Shown one piece after another: positions 16,041-24,403 of a stretch of DNA of 64,000 nucleotides. The DNA lies in contig CAKSFM010000007.1 in NCBI GenBank assembly GCA_934454525.1, positions 1 through 64,000 on the forward strand, given 5' to 3'. Position numbers and translations under genes: made by a program. Source of the DNA: an uncultured Clostridia bacterium. Its GTDB lineage: Bacteria; Bacillota; Clostridia; UMGS1883. How positions within the stretch are numbered: position 1 is the first letter of the stretch; each line of letters begins with the position of its first letter. The notes under the pieces were generated by a model. It was given only the letters and a program-made list of their open reading frames with translations, had not been told where the DNA came from and made no database searches.

Positions 16041-16601
16041 ATGATATCAGCAGGAGATTTCAGAAACGGAGTTACATTTGAATATGACGGAAGCGTTTAT
16101 CAGATACTTGAGTTTCAGCACGTTAAACCGGGAAAAGGTGCGGCGTTCGTAAGAACCAAGATTAAGAATGTTATAAACGGCGGTGTTGTTGAAAAAACTT
16201 TCAGCCCCACAGATAAAATGCCCAAGGCTCACATTGAACGCAAAGATATGGAATATCTTTACAATGACGGTGACCTTTACTACTTTATGGATCCCGAAAC
16301 ATATGAGCAGCTTCCGGTAAGCGCTGAGCAGATCGGTGACTCTCTTAAGTTCGTTAAGGAAAATATGCAGGTTAAAATCCTTTCATACAAGGGAAATATT
16401 TTCGGTATCGAACCGCCGAACTTTGTTGAGCTTACAATCACGGAAACCGAACCCGGTTTTGCCGGAAACACTGCAACCGGTGCAACAAAGCCTGCAACGC
16501 TTGAAACAGGCGCTGTTGTTATGGTTCCGCTGTTCATTGATAACGGAGAAACAATTAAAATTGACACGCGTACCGGAGAATATATGGGCCGCGCAAACTA
16601 A
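16041..16601 (+). CDS. efp: Elongation factor P
   Basis: EF-P relieves ribosome stalling at polyproline stretches. The 186-residue protein has the usual three beta-barrel domains. The modifiable loop reads HVKPGKGAAFVR with Lys32 at the tip, and the C-terminus ends in TRTGEYMGRAN. The KPGKGAA loop is the common Lys-type; no epmA/epmB or other modification enzyme is adjacent. The start follows GAAAGGA. The next gene follows after 14 bases and is probably co-transcribed. Confidence 0.96.
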   Translation: MISAGDFRNGVTFEYDGSVYQILEFQHVKPGKGAAFVRTKIKNVINGGVVEKTFSPTDKMPKAHIERKDMEYLYNDGDLYYFMDPETYEQLPVSAEQIGDSLKFVKENMQVKILSYKGNIFGIEPPNFVELTITETEPGFAGNTATGATKPATLETGAVVMVPLFIDNGETIKIDTRTGEYMGRAN

Positions 16602-16615
16602 AGGGAGGTTTAAAA

Positions 16616-17029
16616 ATGAGCTATCTTACAGAGAAAATGTCCTATATAAGAGGTCTTGCGGAGGGTCTTGATATTGACGAAACCACAAAGGAAGGCAAAC
16701 TCCTTAAGGCTATCGTTGAGGCTCTTTCCGACACGGCTGACGAGATATACGAAATCGTTGAGGTTCAGGAGGATATGCAGGATCAGATTGACGAAATTGA
16801 TGAAGACCTTGCAGCAATTGAGGACGATTTTTATGAGGATTACGATGATGAAGATGACGAGGATGATGAGGAATTCGGAATAGAGTGTCCCCATTGTCAT
16901 GACATGATTTATCTTGACCCCGACCTCCTTGATGAGTGCGAGGATACTATCGTTTGCCCCTCCTGCAATGAAGAAATTCATCTTGAATTTGACGATTGCG
17001 AAAATTGTGATCATAACTGCGGAGAATAA
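16616..17029 (+). CDS. CD1247-type acidic zinc-ribbon protein
   Basis: The 137-residue protein begins with MSYLTEKMSYIRGLAEGLD, the start of the CD1247 N-terminal domain seen in Clostridia (about 1-60, helical). It continues with a very acidic linker (61-90) and ends in a zinc ribbon with CPHC (91-94) and CPSC (114-117), plus a terminal CENCDHNC. Function is not established; the domain order suggests an adaptor or regulator. It lies 14 bases downstream of efp after GGGAGG. The three cysteine clusters exceed a single ribbon, so a second metal may bind at the C-terminus. Confidence 0.8.
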   Translation: MSYLTEKMSYIRGLAEGLDIDETTKEGKLLKAIVEALSDTADEIYEIVEVQEDMQDQIDEIDEDLAAIEDDFYEDYDDEDDEDDEEFGIECPHCHDMIYLDPDLLDECEDTIVCPSCNEEIHLEFDDCENCDHNCGE

Positions 17030-17083
17030 GCTTTTCCGCAGTAGCTGTCACGCTTCGATTTACTGCGGAGCGTGACAGTTTTT
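17017..17083 (+). terminator. Terminator with competing upstream pairings (possible pseudoknot/attenuator)
   Basis: CTGTCACGCT (17045-17054) and AGCGTGACAG (17069-17078) form a terminator stem ending in Ts. CCGCAGTA (17036-17043) can pair either with TACTGCGG in the terminator loop (17061-17068) or with CTGCGGA over the stop codon (17017-17023). The loop pairing crosses the terminator stem. Confidence 0.65.
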
Positions 17084-17108
17084 AGTTATATTGAAAGAGG
17101 TGCGGCAC

Positions 17109-17969
17109 ATGGAAAAAACAATTGAAATTAAAAACGGTTTTCTTACTGTTGAAATAAGCTCGCTCGGTGCGGAAATCGTGAGCATTAAGGATAAGGACGG
17201 AAACGACCGCCAATGGAACGGAGATCCCGCGGTTTGGCGCGGCCGTGCGCCGATTATGTTCCCAATCTGCGGCGGACTTCAAAATGACACGCTGAAATTT
17301 GGCGGAAAAGAATATCCGCTGAAGAAGCACGGCTTTGCAAAGCTGATGAACTTTGAATGTGAAAGTGCAGGGAAGGACAGTGCCGTTTTTCTGCTTCGCT
17401 CCAATGAGGAAACAAAAAAACAGTACCCGTTTGATTTTGAAATGCGCGCGGAGTTCAGACTTTCCGATAACAGCATTGAAATTACCTACGGCGTTAAAAA
17501 TCCGTCCGGAAGCGAGATATTCTTCTCGTTCGGAGGTCACGAAGCATATGCCTGCCCGGACGGAATCGACAATTACAGCGTGATTTTCGAAAAAGAGGAG
17601 CCGCTGGACGCTACGGCGCTGGACGGCAACTACCTCACATATGAAAAAAATCATATCTCCGATAACGGGCGCATTGACCTCAATGAAGAATACTTTGCAA
17701 ACGACGCGCTTGTTTTTGAGAATTTGCAGTCAAAAAGCGTTCGCCTTGTAAACAGAGTGAACGGGCGCGAAATCCGCGTTGATTTCCCGGACTTTGCATA
17801 TTTTCTTATATGGAAAGCAGTCGGCGGAAAATATGTTTGCCTTGAACCTTGGAGCGGCTGCCCCGACAGAGTTGATTTTAACGGAAGCTTCAATGAAAAA
17901 GAGGGTATAACCCGCCTTGGCGGAGGCGAAACGTTCTCAATGACGCATACGGTTACAATAGTTAAATAA
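17109..17969 (+). CDS. Aldose 1-epimerase family protein (GalM/YihR-like)
   Basis: The start at ATG 17109 has GAGGTG upstream; an earlier TTG (17091) lacks one. The 286-residue protein has the beta-sandwich mutarotase fold. Possible catalytic residues are His74 in KKHGF, His144 in FGGHEAY and an acidic residue in CLEPWSG (about 253-259). Such proteins interconvert alpha and beta anomers of hexoses or act on phosphosugars. The segment MFPICGG and the EPWSG motif match the short Firmicutes family rather than classical GalM of about 340 residues. It precedes asnS without an obvious functional link. Confidence 0.82.
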   Translation: MEKTIEIKNGFLTVEISSLGAEIVSIKDKDGNDRQWNGDPAVWRGRAPIMFPICGGLQNDTLKFGGKEYPLKKHGFAKLMNFECESAGKDSAVFLLRSNEETKKQYPFDFEMRAEFRLSDNSIEITYGVKNPSGSEIFFSFGGHEAYACPDGIDNYSVIFEKEEPLDATALDGNYLTYEKNHISDNGRIDLNEEYFANDALVFENLQSKSVRLVNRVNGREIRVDFPDFAYFLIWKAVGGKYVCLEPWSGCPDRVDFNGSFNEKEGITRLGGGETFSMTHTVTIVK

Positions 17970-17990
17970 CACATGAAAGGTGCAAAGAAT

Positions 17991-19385
17991 ATGAAAAGAA
18001 CAACGATTAAACAGCTCTACCGCACACCGGAGCTGCAGCAGGGTGAAAAGGTGCGCGTTGCCGGATGGATCCGTTCAATCCGCGCAAATAATAAAATCGG
18101 ATTTGTGTCAATTAACGACGGCAGCTTTTTTGAATGTTTGCAAGTCGTTATTGAAAAGGATAAGCTTGAGAATTATGACGAGATTGCAGCGCTCAATGTC
18201 GGCAGCTCTGTTTATTTTGAGGGAACAACCGTGCACACGCCGGACGCAAAACAGCCGTTTGAGCTTAATGCGGACAGCGCTCAGATTGAGGGTACGTCAA
18301 CTCCGGATTATCCGCTTCAGAAAAAACGCCATTCGTATGAATATCTCAGAACGATTGCGCATCTGCGCCCGAGAACAAATACTTTTTCAGCTGTTTTCCG
18401 TGTGAGAAGTATTCTGGCATATGCAATTCACACGTTCTTTAATCAGCGCGGCTTTGTTTATGTTCATACGCCGATTATCACATCAAGCGACTGTGAGGGC
18501 GCCGGCGAGATGTTCCGCGTGACCTCGCTTGACCCCGATAATCTGCCGAAAACACCTGACGGCAAGGTGGATTATTCACAGGACTTTTTCGGCAAACCTA
18601 CCAACCTTACCGTAAGCGGTCAGCTTAATGTTGAAACACATGCAATGGCGCTCGGAGGCGTTTATACATTCGGTCCGACGTTCCGCGCGGAAAAGAGCAA
18701 TACTCCGCGCCACGGAGCTGAATTCTGGATGGTTGAGCCGGAAATTGCATTTGCTGACCTTAATGATGACGCTGAGCTTGCCGAGGATATGCTTAAATTT
18801 ATAATTAAGTATGTTCTTGACAATGCGCCGGAGGAAATGGATTTCTTTAATAAGTTTATAGATACGGGACTTATAGAGCGCCTGAACGGCGTTATCAATT
18901 CGGATTTCGGCAGAGTGAGTTACACGGAAGCCGTTGAACTGCTGAAAAAAAGCGGAGAAAAGTTTGAATATCCCGTTGAATGGGGTATTGATCTTCAGAC
19001 CGAGCATGAACGCTATCTCACGGAAAAAATATTCAAACGCCCTGTGTTCGTTATGGATTATCCAAAAGAAATCAAGGCATTTTATATGCGCCTGAACGAT
19101 GACGGAAAAACTGTTGCCGCGATGGACTGCCTTGTTCCGGGCGTTGGTGAAATTATCGGCGGAAGCCAGCGCGAGGAACGTCTTGATGTACTGACGGCAA
19201 GAATGAAAGAGCTTGGTCTTTCGGAGAAGGATTACTGGTGGTATCTTGATCTGCGCCGCTACGGCTCGGCAACTCATTCCGGCTTCGGTCTTGGATTTGA
19301 AAGAGCACTTATGTACATTACCGGGATGCAGAATATCCGTGACGTTATGAGCTTCCCGAGAACAACCGGTTCGGCAGAGTTTTAA
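17991..19385 (+). CDS. asnS: Asparaginyl-tRNA synthetase
   Basis: AsnRS charges tRNA-Asn. ATG 17991 is chosen over the in-frame ATG 17973 because AAAGGTG lies between them at proper distance; this gives 464 residues, the family norm. The N-terminal OB-fold anticodon-binding domain (about 1-115) precedes the class II core. The core has motif 2 (FRAEKSNTPRHGAEFWMVEPE region) and motif 3 (GFGLGFERALMYITG near the C-terminus). The downstream TPR gene starts 10 bases after the stop. Confidence 0.96.
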   Translation: MKRTTIKQLYRTPELQQGEKVRVAGWIRSIRANNKIGFVSINDGSFFECLQVVIEKDKLENYDEIAALNVGSSVYFEGTTVHTPDAKQPFELNADSAQIEGTSTPDYPLQKKRHSYEYLRTIAHLRPRTNTFSAVFRVRSILAYAIHTFFNQRGFVYVHTPIITSSDCEGAGEMFRVTSLDPDNLPKTPDGKVDYSQDFFGKPTNLTVSGQLNVETHAMALGGVYTFGPTFRAEKSNTPRHGAEFWMVEPEIAFADLNDDAELAEDMLKFIIKYVLDNAPEEMDFFNKFIDTGLIERLNGVINSDFGRVSYTEAVELLKKSGEKFEYPVEWGIDLQTEHERYLTEKIFKRPVFVMDYPKEIKAFYMRLNDDGKTVAAMDCLVPGVGEIIGGSQREERLDVLTARMKELGLSEKDYWWYLDLRRYGSATHSGFGLGFERALMYITGMQNIRDVMSFPRTTGSAEF

Positions 19386-19395
19386 GAGGTGAACA

Positions 19396-20208
19396 ATGAA
19401 TAAAGTTCTTAAATATGTTCTGATTGCCGCAGCATTATATTTTGCGGCGAAGCTTGCCGGATTTTTCTGGTCGGCGGTAATTCTGCTCGGAATCTGTATT
19501 TTCATTGTTTATAACCGCCGCGCCGTTATCATGACGAGAATGGCAATGCGCGCGTATTTTGGCGGCGGTGATGTTAAAAAAGGTGAGCAGTGGTTTGAAA
19601 AGGCATATAAAACGGGCGAAATGACGCCCGAATGTAAGATTGCATATTCATCTTTCTGCCTGCGTGAAAATATGTTTGAGCGTGGGAAAAAGCTTCTCAA
19701 CAATGTGATTAATTCGCGCTATTCAAGCGCGGAGGACAAGCTCGGCGCCAAGCATAACTTAGCCGTACTTATCTGGCGCGAGGGTGACCTTGACGGCGCG
19801 ATTGAGCTTATGGAGCAGGTACACGCGCAAATGCCGACAACCGCAACCTATGGCACACTCGGTGTTTTGTATCTGGAGCGCGCGAAAAAGGCAGACGCAC
19901 AGGCGGCGCTTAAATTTATGCTTGAAGCTTACGATTATAACTGCGATGATAAAACGATTGCCGATAACCTCGGCGAGCTTTATCTGATTCTCGGAGAGAA
20001 TGAAAAGGCAAAAGAGGTTTATGAAAAGCTGATGGAAAAGGAACTTCAGACGCCTGTTCCGTATTATAATTACGGACGTGTGCTGAAAGCTCTCGGTGAT
20101 AACGACAGCGCAAGGCAGCGTTTTGAGGAAGCGCTGACAAAGCGTTTCACAAGTGTTATGACTGTAACGCGTGAAGCCGTACAGGCTGAGCTTGACAGCA
20201 TCAACTGA
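19396..20208 (+). CDS. Membrane-anchored tetratricopeptide-repeat protein
   Basis: Residues about 5-38 contain one or two hydrophobic helices, followed by a soluble helical domain. That domain has several TPR units (GDVKKGEQWFEKAYKTG, GDLDGAIELMEQV, GENEKAKEVYEKL, GDNDSARQRFEEAL). It is 270 residues long. TPR proteins are scaffolds; partners are not identifiable. It is probably co-transcribed with asnS and ends at a strong terminator. Confidence 0.78.
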   Translation: MNKVLKYVLIAAALYFAAKLAGFFWSAVILLGICIFIVYNRRAVIMTRMAMRAYFGGGDVKKGEQWFEKAYKTGEMTPECKIAYSSFCLRENMFERGKKLLNNVINSRYSSAEDKLGAKHNLAVLIWREGDLDGAIELMEQVHAQMPTTATYGTLGVLYLERAKKADAQAALKFMLEAYDYNCDDKTIADNLGELYLILGENEKAKEVYEKLMEKELQTPVPYYNYGRVLKALGDNDSARQRFEEALTKRFTSVMTVTREAVQAELDSIN

Positions 20209-20212
20209 TATA

Positions 20213-20257
20213 AATAAAATTACTGTGCAGCATTGTTTGCTGCACAGTAATTTTATT
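20213..20257. terminator. Bidirectional terminator
   Basis: A 20-bp perfect inverted repeat AATAAAATTACTGTGCAGCA / TGCTGCACAGTAATTTTATT with a five-base loop separates the convergent TPR and LysR genes; it touches the LysR stop codon. Confidence 0.93.
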
Positions 20258-21090
20258 TATCCGGCGCTGAGACAGAGAATAAAGTCCTTTATAATATCCT
20301 CTTTCACGGAATCCTTGGTATAAACTGCTCCTATTGTCCGGAAAAGCGGAGGGTCAAGCGGAACAGCCGTGACAATGCCTGCGCTTGCGGCAAGTGAAAG
20401 CTGCGGCAGAATTGAAATTCCGATTTCATCCGCAGCCATGCCGATTACGGTTCCGTCATCATCGGCGCGCACCGAAATAATGTCTTTCGGAGTGCTGCCG
20501 CGGACATAGCTTTTAACTGTATTGTCCGGCGGCATGATGAACACCTTTCCCGTGATATCATCGCGCCGGAATATATTATATGCGCTGCCGCTTTTTGGAA
20601 GCACTGCAAGGTACGGCTCGGTAAAAAGCTCTGTCCATATTCCGTCACAGCGGTATATGTCTTCGCCGATGATAACATCGGCTTTTTTTTCGTGCAAAAT
20701 TCCCGACAGCGAGTTTACGACAATGATACTGATTTTTATGTCGGGATGCATGCGCCTGAATCGCTTGGTCGCTCCCGAAAGAAGCCGCGCCGCAAGGCTG
20801 GAATATGTTGCAATTGTCAGCACGTTGCTGCTGCGAAGCTTTTTTGCCGCAGCAAAAAGAGCGCTTTCGGCGGCGGTAAGTGCGCGCAGCCTTTCAATGA
20901 CCTCCGCACAGCCGTCGTTTATTTCTATTCCCGAATGTGTTCTTTTTAAAATTTGTATTCCGAGTTCGTTTTCTATACTGTCGGCAATATGACTCATTGC
21001 AGACGGGGTATACAGATATTCCTCCGCGGCTTTGGAAAGGCTTTTCAGCTCAATTGCACGGAGCAGCATTTCAATCTTTTTTGTATCCAT
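20257..21090 (-). CDS. LysR-family transcriptional regulator
   Basis: The 277-residue protein has an N-terminal winged HTH (about 1-60, LKSLSKAAEEYLYTPSAMSHIADSIENELG) and a periplasmic-binding-like effector domain (about 88-275). It is divergent from an EamA exporter gene, a common LysR arrangement. It starts after GGAGAATATT and has a near-consensus promoter at 21128-21156. The perfect 13-bp dyad TGAAAA-A-TTTTCA (21108-21120) lies at its predicted transcription start and fits a T-N11-A LysR box, suggesting autorepression. The effector is unknown. Confidence 0.88.
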   Translation of the reverse strand: MDTKKIEMLLRAIELKSLSKAAEEYLYTPSAMSHIADSIENELGIQILKRTHSGIEINDGCAEVIERLRALTAAESALFAAAKKLRSSNVLTIATYSSLAARLLSGATKRFRRMHPDIKISIIVVNSLSGILHEKKADVIIGEDIYRCDGIWTELFTEPYLAVLPKSGSAYNIFRRDDITGKVFIMPPDNTVKSYVRGSTPKDIISVRADDDGTVIGMAADEIGISILPQLSLAASAGIVTAVPLDPPLFRTIGAVYTKDSVKEDIIKDFILCLSAG

Positions 21091-21107
21091 AATATTCTCC
21101 GATGTGT

Positions 21108-21156
21108 TGAAAAATTTTCACATCCCCATTATAAAACGAATATTCACAAAAGTCAA
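21108..21156 (-). promoter_or_regulatory. LysR promoter with overlapping T-N11-A dyad
   Basis: On the minus strand TTGACT, 17 bp and TATAAT (21128-21156) form the promoter; the dyad TGAAAAATTTTCA at 21108-21120 begins about 7 bases downstream of the -10 box, at the expected start site. Confidence 0.7.
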
Positions 21157-21194
21157 CACAGGTGATAGAATTATTGGCAAACGGAGGGATTAAA

Positions 21195-22145
21195 ATGCAT
21201 AATAATGTAAAAGCAAAGGCATACGGCGGATTAGTTTTTGTCGTTTTTATCTGGGGGATTTCGCCGCTTTTGACGCTTCGGCTGTATCGGTACTATTCCC
21301 CGGCGTTCCGTCTTTTTCTGGCACAGCTTGTTTTGCTGCCGGCATATTTGATTATCTCGGGCAAACGCATACGCGAAATTAACGCAAGCTATATCCGCAT
21401 CGGAATGATCACGGGGTTTTTTCTTGCTTTGGCGGATATATGCCAGAAAATCGGACTTGCGTACACAACACCGTCAAGGTATGCTTTTTTGGAGAATCTT
21501 TCGTGCATAACCGTGCCGGCGGTTTCATATTTCATAACAAAGAAAAAACCGCAGCGCTGTGCTGTGGCTGCGGCGGTTATATGCCTTTGCGGCGTGTTCG
21601 TGCTGAACGGAGTTTCGTTCCGGGGTTCTGCATGGGGAAGCGGTGAGCTGCTGTGCGCTTTGGCAGGATTGTTTTACGGCGTCAATATCGCCGTAACGGG
21701 AGCATATGCAAAAAAATTCTTTGCACCGCTCTATCTTGCCGTGCAGGTCGCTGTTGAAATTGTTGCTTCCGGGATGACGGTGTTTGCGCTTAATGCATGG
21801 AAAATTGCTGATAAAAACGGAGCACTTGTTCCTGCGGAAAAAATTGTGTATTCGCTGAATCCGCGCCATTTGCTTTTTCTGGCGTCTGTCACGCTCGTCA
21901 GCTCAGCACTTTGCTGGACGGTGAGAACAAATTCCATGAAGCATGTTGAGGCGTCTGCCGTTGCCGTTATCATGCCTTTTTCTGCGGTTATAACAAGCAC
22001 GGCATCGGTAATATGCGGAACAGAACAGCTGACGGTGCGCCTTGTGCTCGGAGGATTGATTTGCCTTGCTGCAATTTTTATGTCAAGCCTTGATGATATT
22101 AAAGGTAAGGCGCAAGACTGCGGCGAAGATTTTCCTCGGTGTTAA
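21195..22145 (+). CDS. EamA/DMT-family transporter
   Basis: ATG 21195 has GGAGGG upstream and is preferred to the TTG at 21162. The 316-residue protein has about ten hydrophobic helices in two EamA halves (FIWGISPLLTLRLYRYYSPAFRLF at the start, then SALCWTVRTNSMKHVEASAV in the second half). DMT-superfamily proteins export amino acids or other metabolites. The divergent LysR regulator suggests inducible export. The last 47 bases overlap tail-to-tail with the next minus-strand gene. Confidence 0.86.
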   Translation: MHNNVKAKAYGGLVFVVFIWGISPLLTLRLYRYYSPAFRLFLAQLVLLPAYLIISGKRIREINASYIRIGMITGFFLALADICQKIGLAYTTPSRYAFLENLSCITVPAVSYFITKKKPQRCAVAAAVICLCGVFVLNGVSFRGSAWGSGELLCALAGLFYGVNIAVTGAYAKKFFAPLYLAVQVAVEIVASGMTVFALNAWKIADKNGALVPAEKIVYSLNPRHLLFLASVTLVSSALCWTVRTNSMKHVEASAVAVIMPFSAVITSTASVICGTEQLTVRLVLGGLICLAAIFMSSLDDIKGKAQDCGEDFPRC

Positions 22146-22527
22146 TCAGGCGAAGCGCCAGGTCGCGCGAAAAATCGTTTGCACTCTCATATTGATTCAT
22201 ATAGCGGTAAACAGTTTTGATACCCATGTTGCAGCCGTCGGTTATAAGGTCGGCAACAGTGCTGTCAGATTCGTTTGCCGTAAGGCGAAAGCCTGTTTTG
22301 ATTTTACTCATTCCCTTTGCAACGGCGCCGGGTTCTTTATCGCTTTCTCCATACTCGTTCAGCTTGGCATGAGCCTCCTCGCCGAGCCTGATATGCTCAT
22401 CCCGGCTGTTTTTTAGAATATGCTCCAGAGTTGCACTGTCAATATGTGCGAGTACATCATCAATTGCAGCGACACCCATTTTAATGCCTGCGTCACATTC
22501 TTTTAAAAGTTCAATCGTATCTTTCAA
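22099..22527 (-). CDS. Small helical ferritin-like protein of unknown function
   Basis: About 142 residues from TTG 22527, with AAGGGGTG eight bases upstream; the frame is open further 5' but runs back into the GH26 gene. The sequence is almost all helix, with a repeated acidic/His pattern (DEHIRLGEEAHAKLNEYG; DLITDGCNMGIKTVYRYMNQY) that resembles four-helix-bundle ferritin-like proteins common in Clostridia. I cannot assign metal ligands with confidence (Glu/His in DEHIRLGEEAH are candidates). It overlaps the convergent EamA gene by 47 bases. Transcription must pass the hairpin at 22529-22566 or begin near it. Confidence 0.65.
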   Translation of the reverse strand: MKDTIELLKECDAGIKMGVAAIDDVLAHIDSATLEHILKNSRDEHIRLGEEAHAKLNEYGESDKEPGAVAKGMSKIKTGFRLTANESDSTVADLITDGCNMGIKTVYRYMNQYESANDFSRDLALRLINTEENLRRSLAPYL

Positions 22528-22528
22528 T

Positions 22529-22566
22529 GAAAACACCCCTTCGGAAACAGTTTTCCCGAAGGGGCG
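22529..22566 (-). promoter_or_regulatory. Terminator-like hairpin carrying the next gene's Shine-Dalgarno
   Basis: On the minus strand CGCCCCTTCGG and CCGAAGGGGTG form a stem with an 11-base loop, then TTTTC and the TTG start. It follows the GH26 stop closely (5 bases); its 3' arm supplies the AGGGGTG ribosome binding site of the helical-protein gene. Confidence 0.7.
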
Positions 22567-22570
22567 ATTT

Positions 22571-24229
22571 TTATGACAAATGTTTTTTGAAAATATCAAG
22601 CATTCCGTCCGGAGTGTCCATAAAGTAGGGGCGGGCAATATTTTCGCCATCGTAGTCAGCGGCGTGCCACCAAATCCCGACTTTGATTTTCTTATACTTC
22701 GGCAGTGATTTAAACATATCCTCAAGCCATGCTTTTTTATCTCCTCCGACTGAGGAACACGAAAATTCCGTAATCATCATCGGTTTTTCACTGATTTTTT
22801 CGGCGCGTTTGTAAATCGGTTCATAAATTTCATCGAATGAGCGCCATATTTCACCGCTGTAGTACGTTCCCGTGTTATACCCTGTAAGTCCGTAAACATC
22901 AACGTAATCATCTCCGGGATAGTAAAGCTGCTCATCGTTCCACTTAAACCGCGGAAAACTTTTTTCGTTCGGATTCCACACCCAAATCGTGTTGGTGCAG
23001 CCTGCCGCCTTAAACTTGTTGTAGAGATAGCGGTACAGTTCAACGTAAATCTGCGGATCGCGCGATGTGTAGTAAGCGCTGTAATTGCACCAGTCGCAGT
23101 TCATTTCATTAAACGGACGGAACAGAACGGTTACATCTTTATACTTGGCAACGAGCTTTGAATACTGACTGATAAACATTTCATATTCACCGCTGAGTAT
23201 TTCATAAATCATGTTGGAATCGCTCACGCGCGAAAGCGGAGTCTGCAGCGTAAGCTCAATCGTTTTGCCTGTTTTGCGAGCATATTTAAAGTATTCTTCT
23301 ATTTTTGCAACGTAGTTTTTAACCTGTATTGCATAGGCATTGGTGTTAACGCCGTGCCTGTCGGGAAATTCCGTGTAAATAAGGAATGAGCAGAACTTGT
23401 AATTCAGTGTGTTTTCAAATTCCTCCATTTTCGGGAAACCGCCGTATTTTTCCGGCGCGAACATTCCCATCTTAAAGTCCGCATCCTCCGCAAAAAGGTC
23501 GTTATAGGTTTTCTGTGCGGACGGCGAGAGATGCGAAATTTTACTTGCTTTATATCCTTTTGTGTAAGCATTTTCCTTAGGAACGGAGGGGTCAAAGGTT
23601 ACAAGACTGTTTACGATATCCATATAGCCGCCGCAAAGATAGAACGGCTTGTCCGCAGTGAAGAAAAACGTATATGTCCGCGAACCGATCATCATATCAA
23701 CGCAGACATAATGGCATTTGTCGTTCTTCACCTTTGAAAGCGCTTTCCGCGACCACTGGATAACGCGGACGGTGTACTTTCCGTTTTTCGTTGTTTCATT
23801 GCTTTCAATGGTATGGTCAGCCTTATTTTCAATGAATTTATTCGAATACTCAAGATATGACTGCCTGTCAGAATATCCTGTGAAGCTTTCCTTAAAAATG
23901 CGCAGTGTTCGGTGCCCGTCGGTAAACCTTGTTCCCACATCTGACATCGATGTGTCGATTGACATATTGCGCGGAAGCTTAATTGTGTATCCGTCAACAT
24001 AGTTTGTGAAATTAATTGAGCCATCGGCATTTACCGAAGATGAGCTCATTTTATCCTGCGGAAGCATATCTTCATTCTGCGCTTTCGGAAGATTTTCATC
24101 ATCGGGAATAACGGATGCATCCATCCATATCGGAGCGGAAAGCACCCTTTTATTTATTTCCGCAAACGCGGCGGACGCATACCCCGCCGTCATCAATGCA
24201 GCACATAATCCGGCAAAAAAACGTTTCAT
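22571..24229 (-). CDS. Secreted GH26-family glycoside hydrolase (mannanase-like)
   Basis: Residues 1-23 are a signal peptide ending in ASAAFA. Residues about 65-215 form an extra beta-rich domain that I do not recognise. Residues about 250-550 form a GH26 (beta-mannanase-type) TIM barrel. The likely acid/base is Glu375 in FRPFNEMNCDW and the nucleophile Glu488 in MMITEFS; WVWNPN (416-421) and YYPGDDYVDVYGLTGYN are typical. It would cut beta-mannan or related glycans outside the cell, which suits the intracellular mannose operon at 7.4-12.7 kb. Activity could instead be on other beta-1,3/1,4-glycans known in GH26. Confidence 0.87.
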   Translation of the reverse strand: MKRFFAGLCAALMTAGYASAAFAEINKRVLSAPIWMDASVIPDDENLPKAQNEDMLPQDKMSSSSVNADGSINFTNYVDGYTIKLPRNMSIDTSMSDVGTRFTDGHRTLRIFKESFTGYSDRQSYLEYSNKFIENKADHTIESNETTKNGKYTVRVIQWSRKALSKVKNDKCHYVCVDMMIGSRTYTFFFTADKPFYLCGGYMDIVNSLVTFDPSVPKENAYTKGYKASKISHLSPSAQKTYNDLFAEDADFKMGMFAPEKYGGFPKMEEFENTLNYKFCSFLIYTEFPDRHGVNTNAYAIQVKNYVAKIEEYFKYARKTGKTIELTLQTPLSRVSDSNMIYEILSGEYEMFISQYSKLVAKYKDVTVLFRPFNEMNCDWCNYSAYYTSRDPQIYVELYRYLYNKFKAAGCTNTIWVWNPNEKSFPRFKWNDEQLYYPGDDYVDVYGLTGYNTGTYYSGEIWRSFDEIYEPIYKRAEKISEKPMMITEFSCSSVGGDKKAWLEDMFKSLPKYKKIKVGIWWHAADYDGENIARPYFMDTPDGMLDIFKKHLS

Positions 24230-24263
24230 AATGTTAATTCCTCGCTATAAAAAGTTTTCCTTA

Positions 24264-24282
24264 TTAATATATCATATATTAA
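24264..24282. promoter_or_regulatory. Palindrome upstream of the GH26 gene (possible operator)
   Basis: TTAATATAT-C-ATATATTAA is a perfect 19-base dyad 35 bases upstream of the GH26 ATG, in the promoter zone. It may bind a regulator, but AT-rich dyads also arise by chance. Confidence 0.35.
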
Positions 24283-24345
24283 AGGTAAAATCCATAGAAA
24301 TTTTATTAAATATTTTCTTTTTTTTTAAAGGCGGTGCAAAAAATG

Positions 24346-24374
24346 TTGTAATCTGCGGACAGATACTGTATAAT
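24346..24374 (+). promoter_or_regulatory. Sigma-A promoter of the DUF554 gene
   Basis: TTGTAA, a 17-bp spacer and TATAAT lie 30 bases before the ATG at 24404. Confidence 0.7.
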
Positions 24375-24403
24375 TATATGGAATAAATACAAGGGATGGT
24401 TAT

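Noticed and set aside
17941..17990. T-box or other tRNA-sensing leader before asnS or asnA
   Set aside because: asnS lies only 21 bases after the preceding gene, and the asnA leader is about 37 bases; neither has room for or the sequence of a T-box.
18576..19505. 309-codon minus-strand ORF opposite asnS
   Set aside because: asnS is complete and conserved; the opposite frame shows no motif and would overlap almost entirely.
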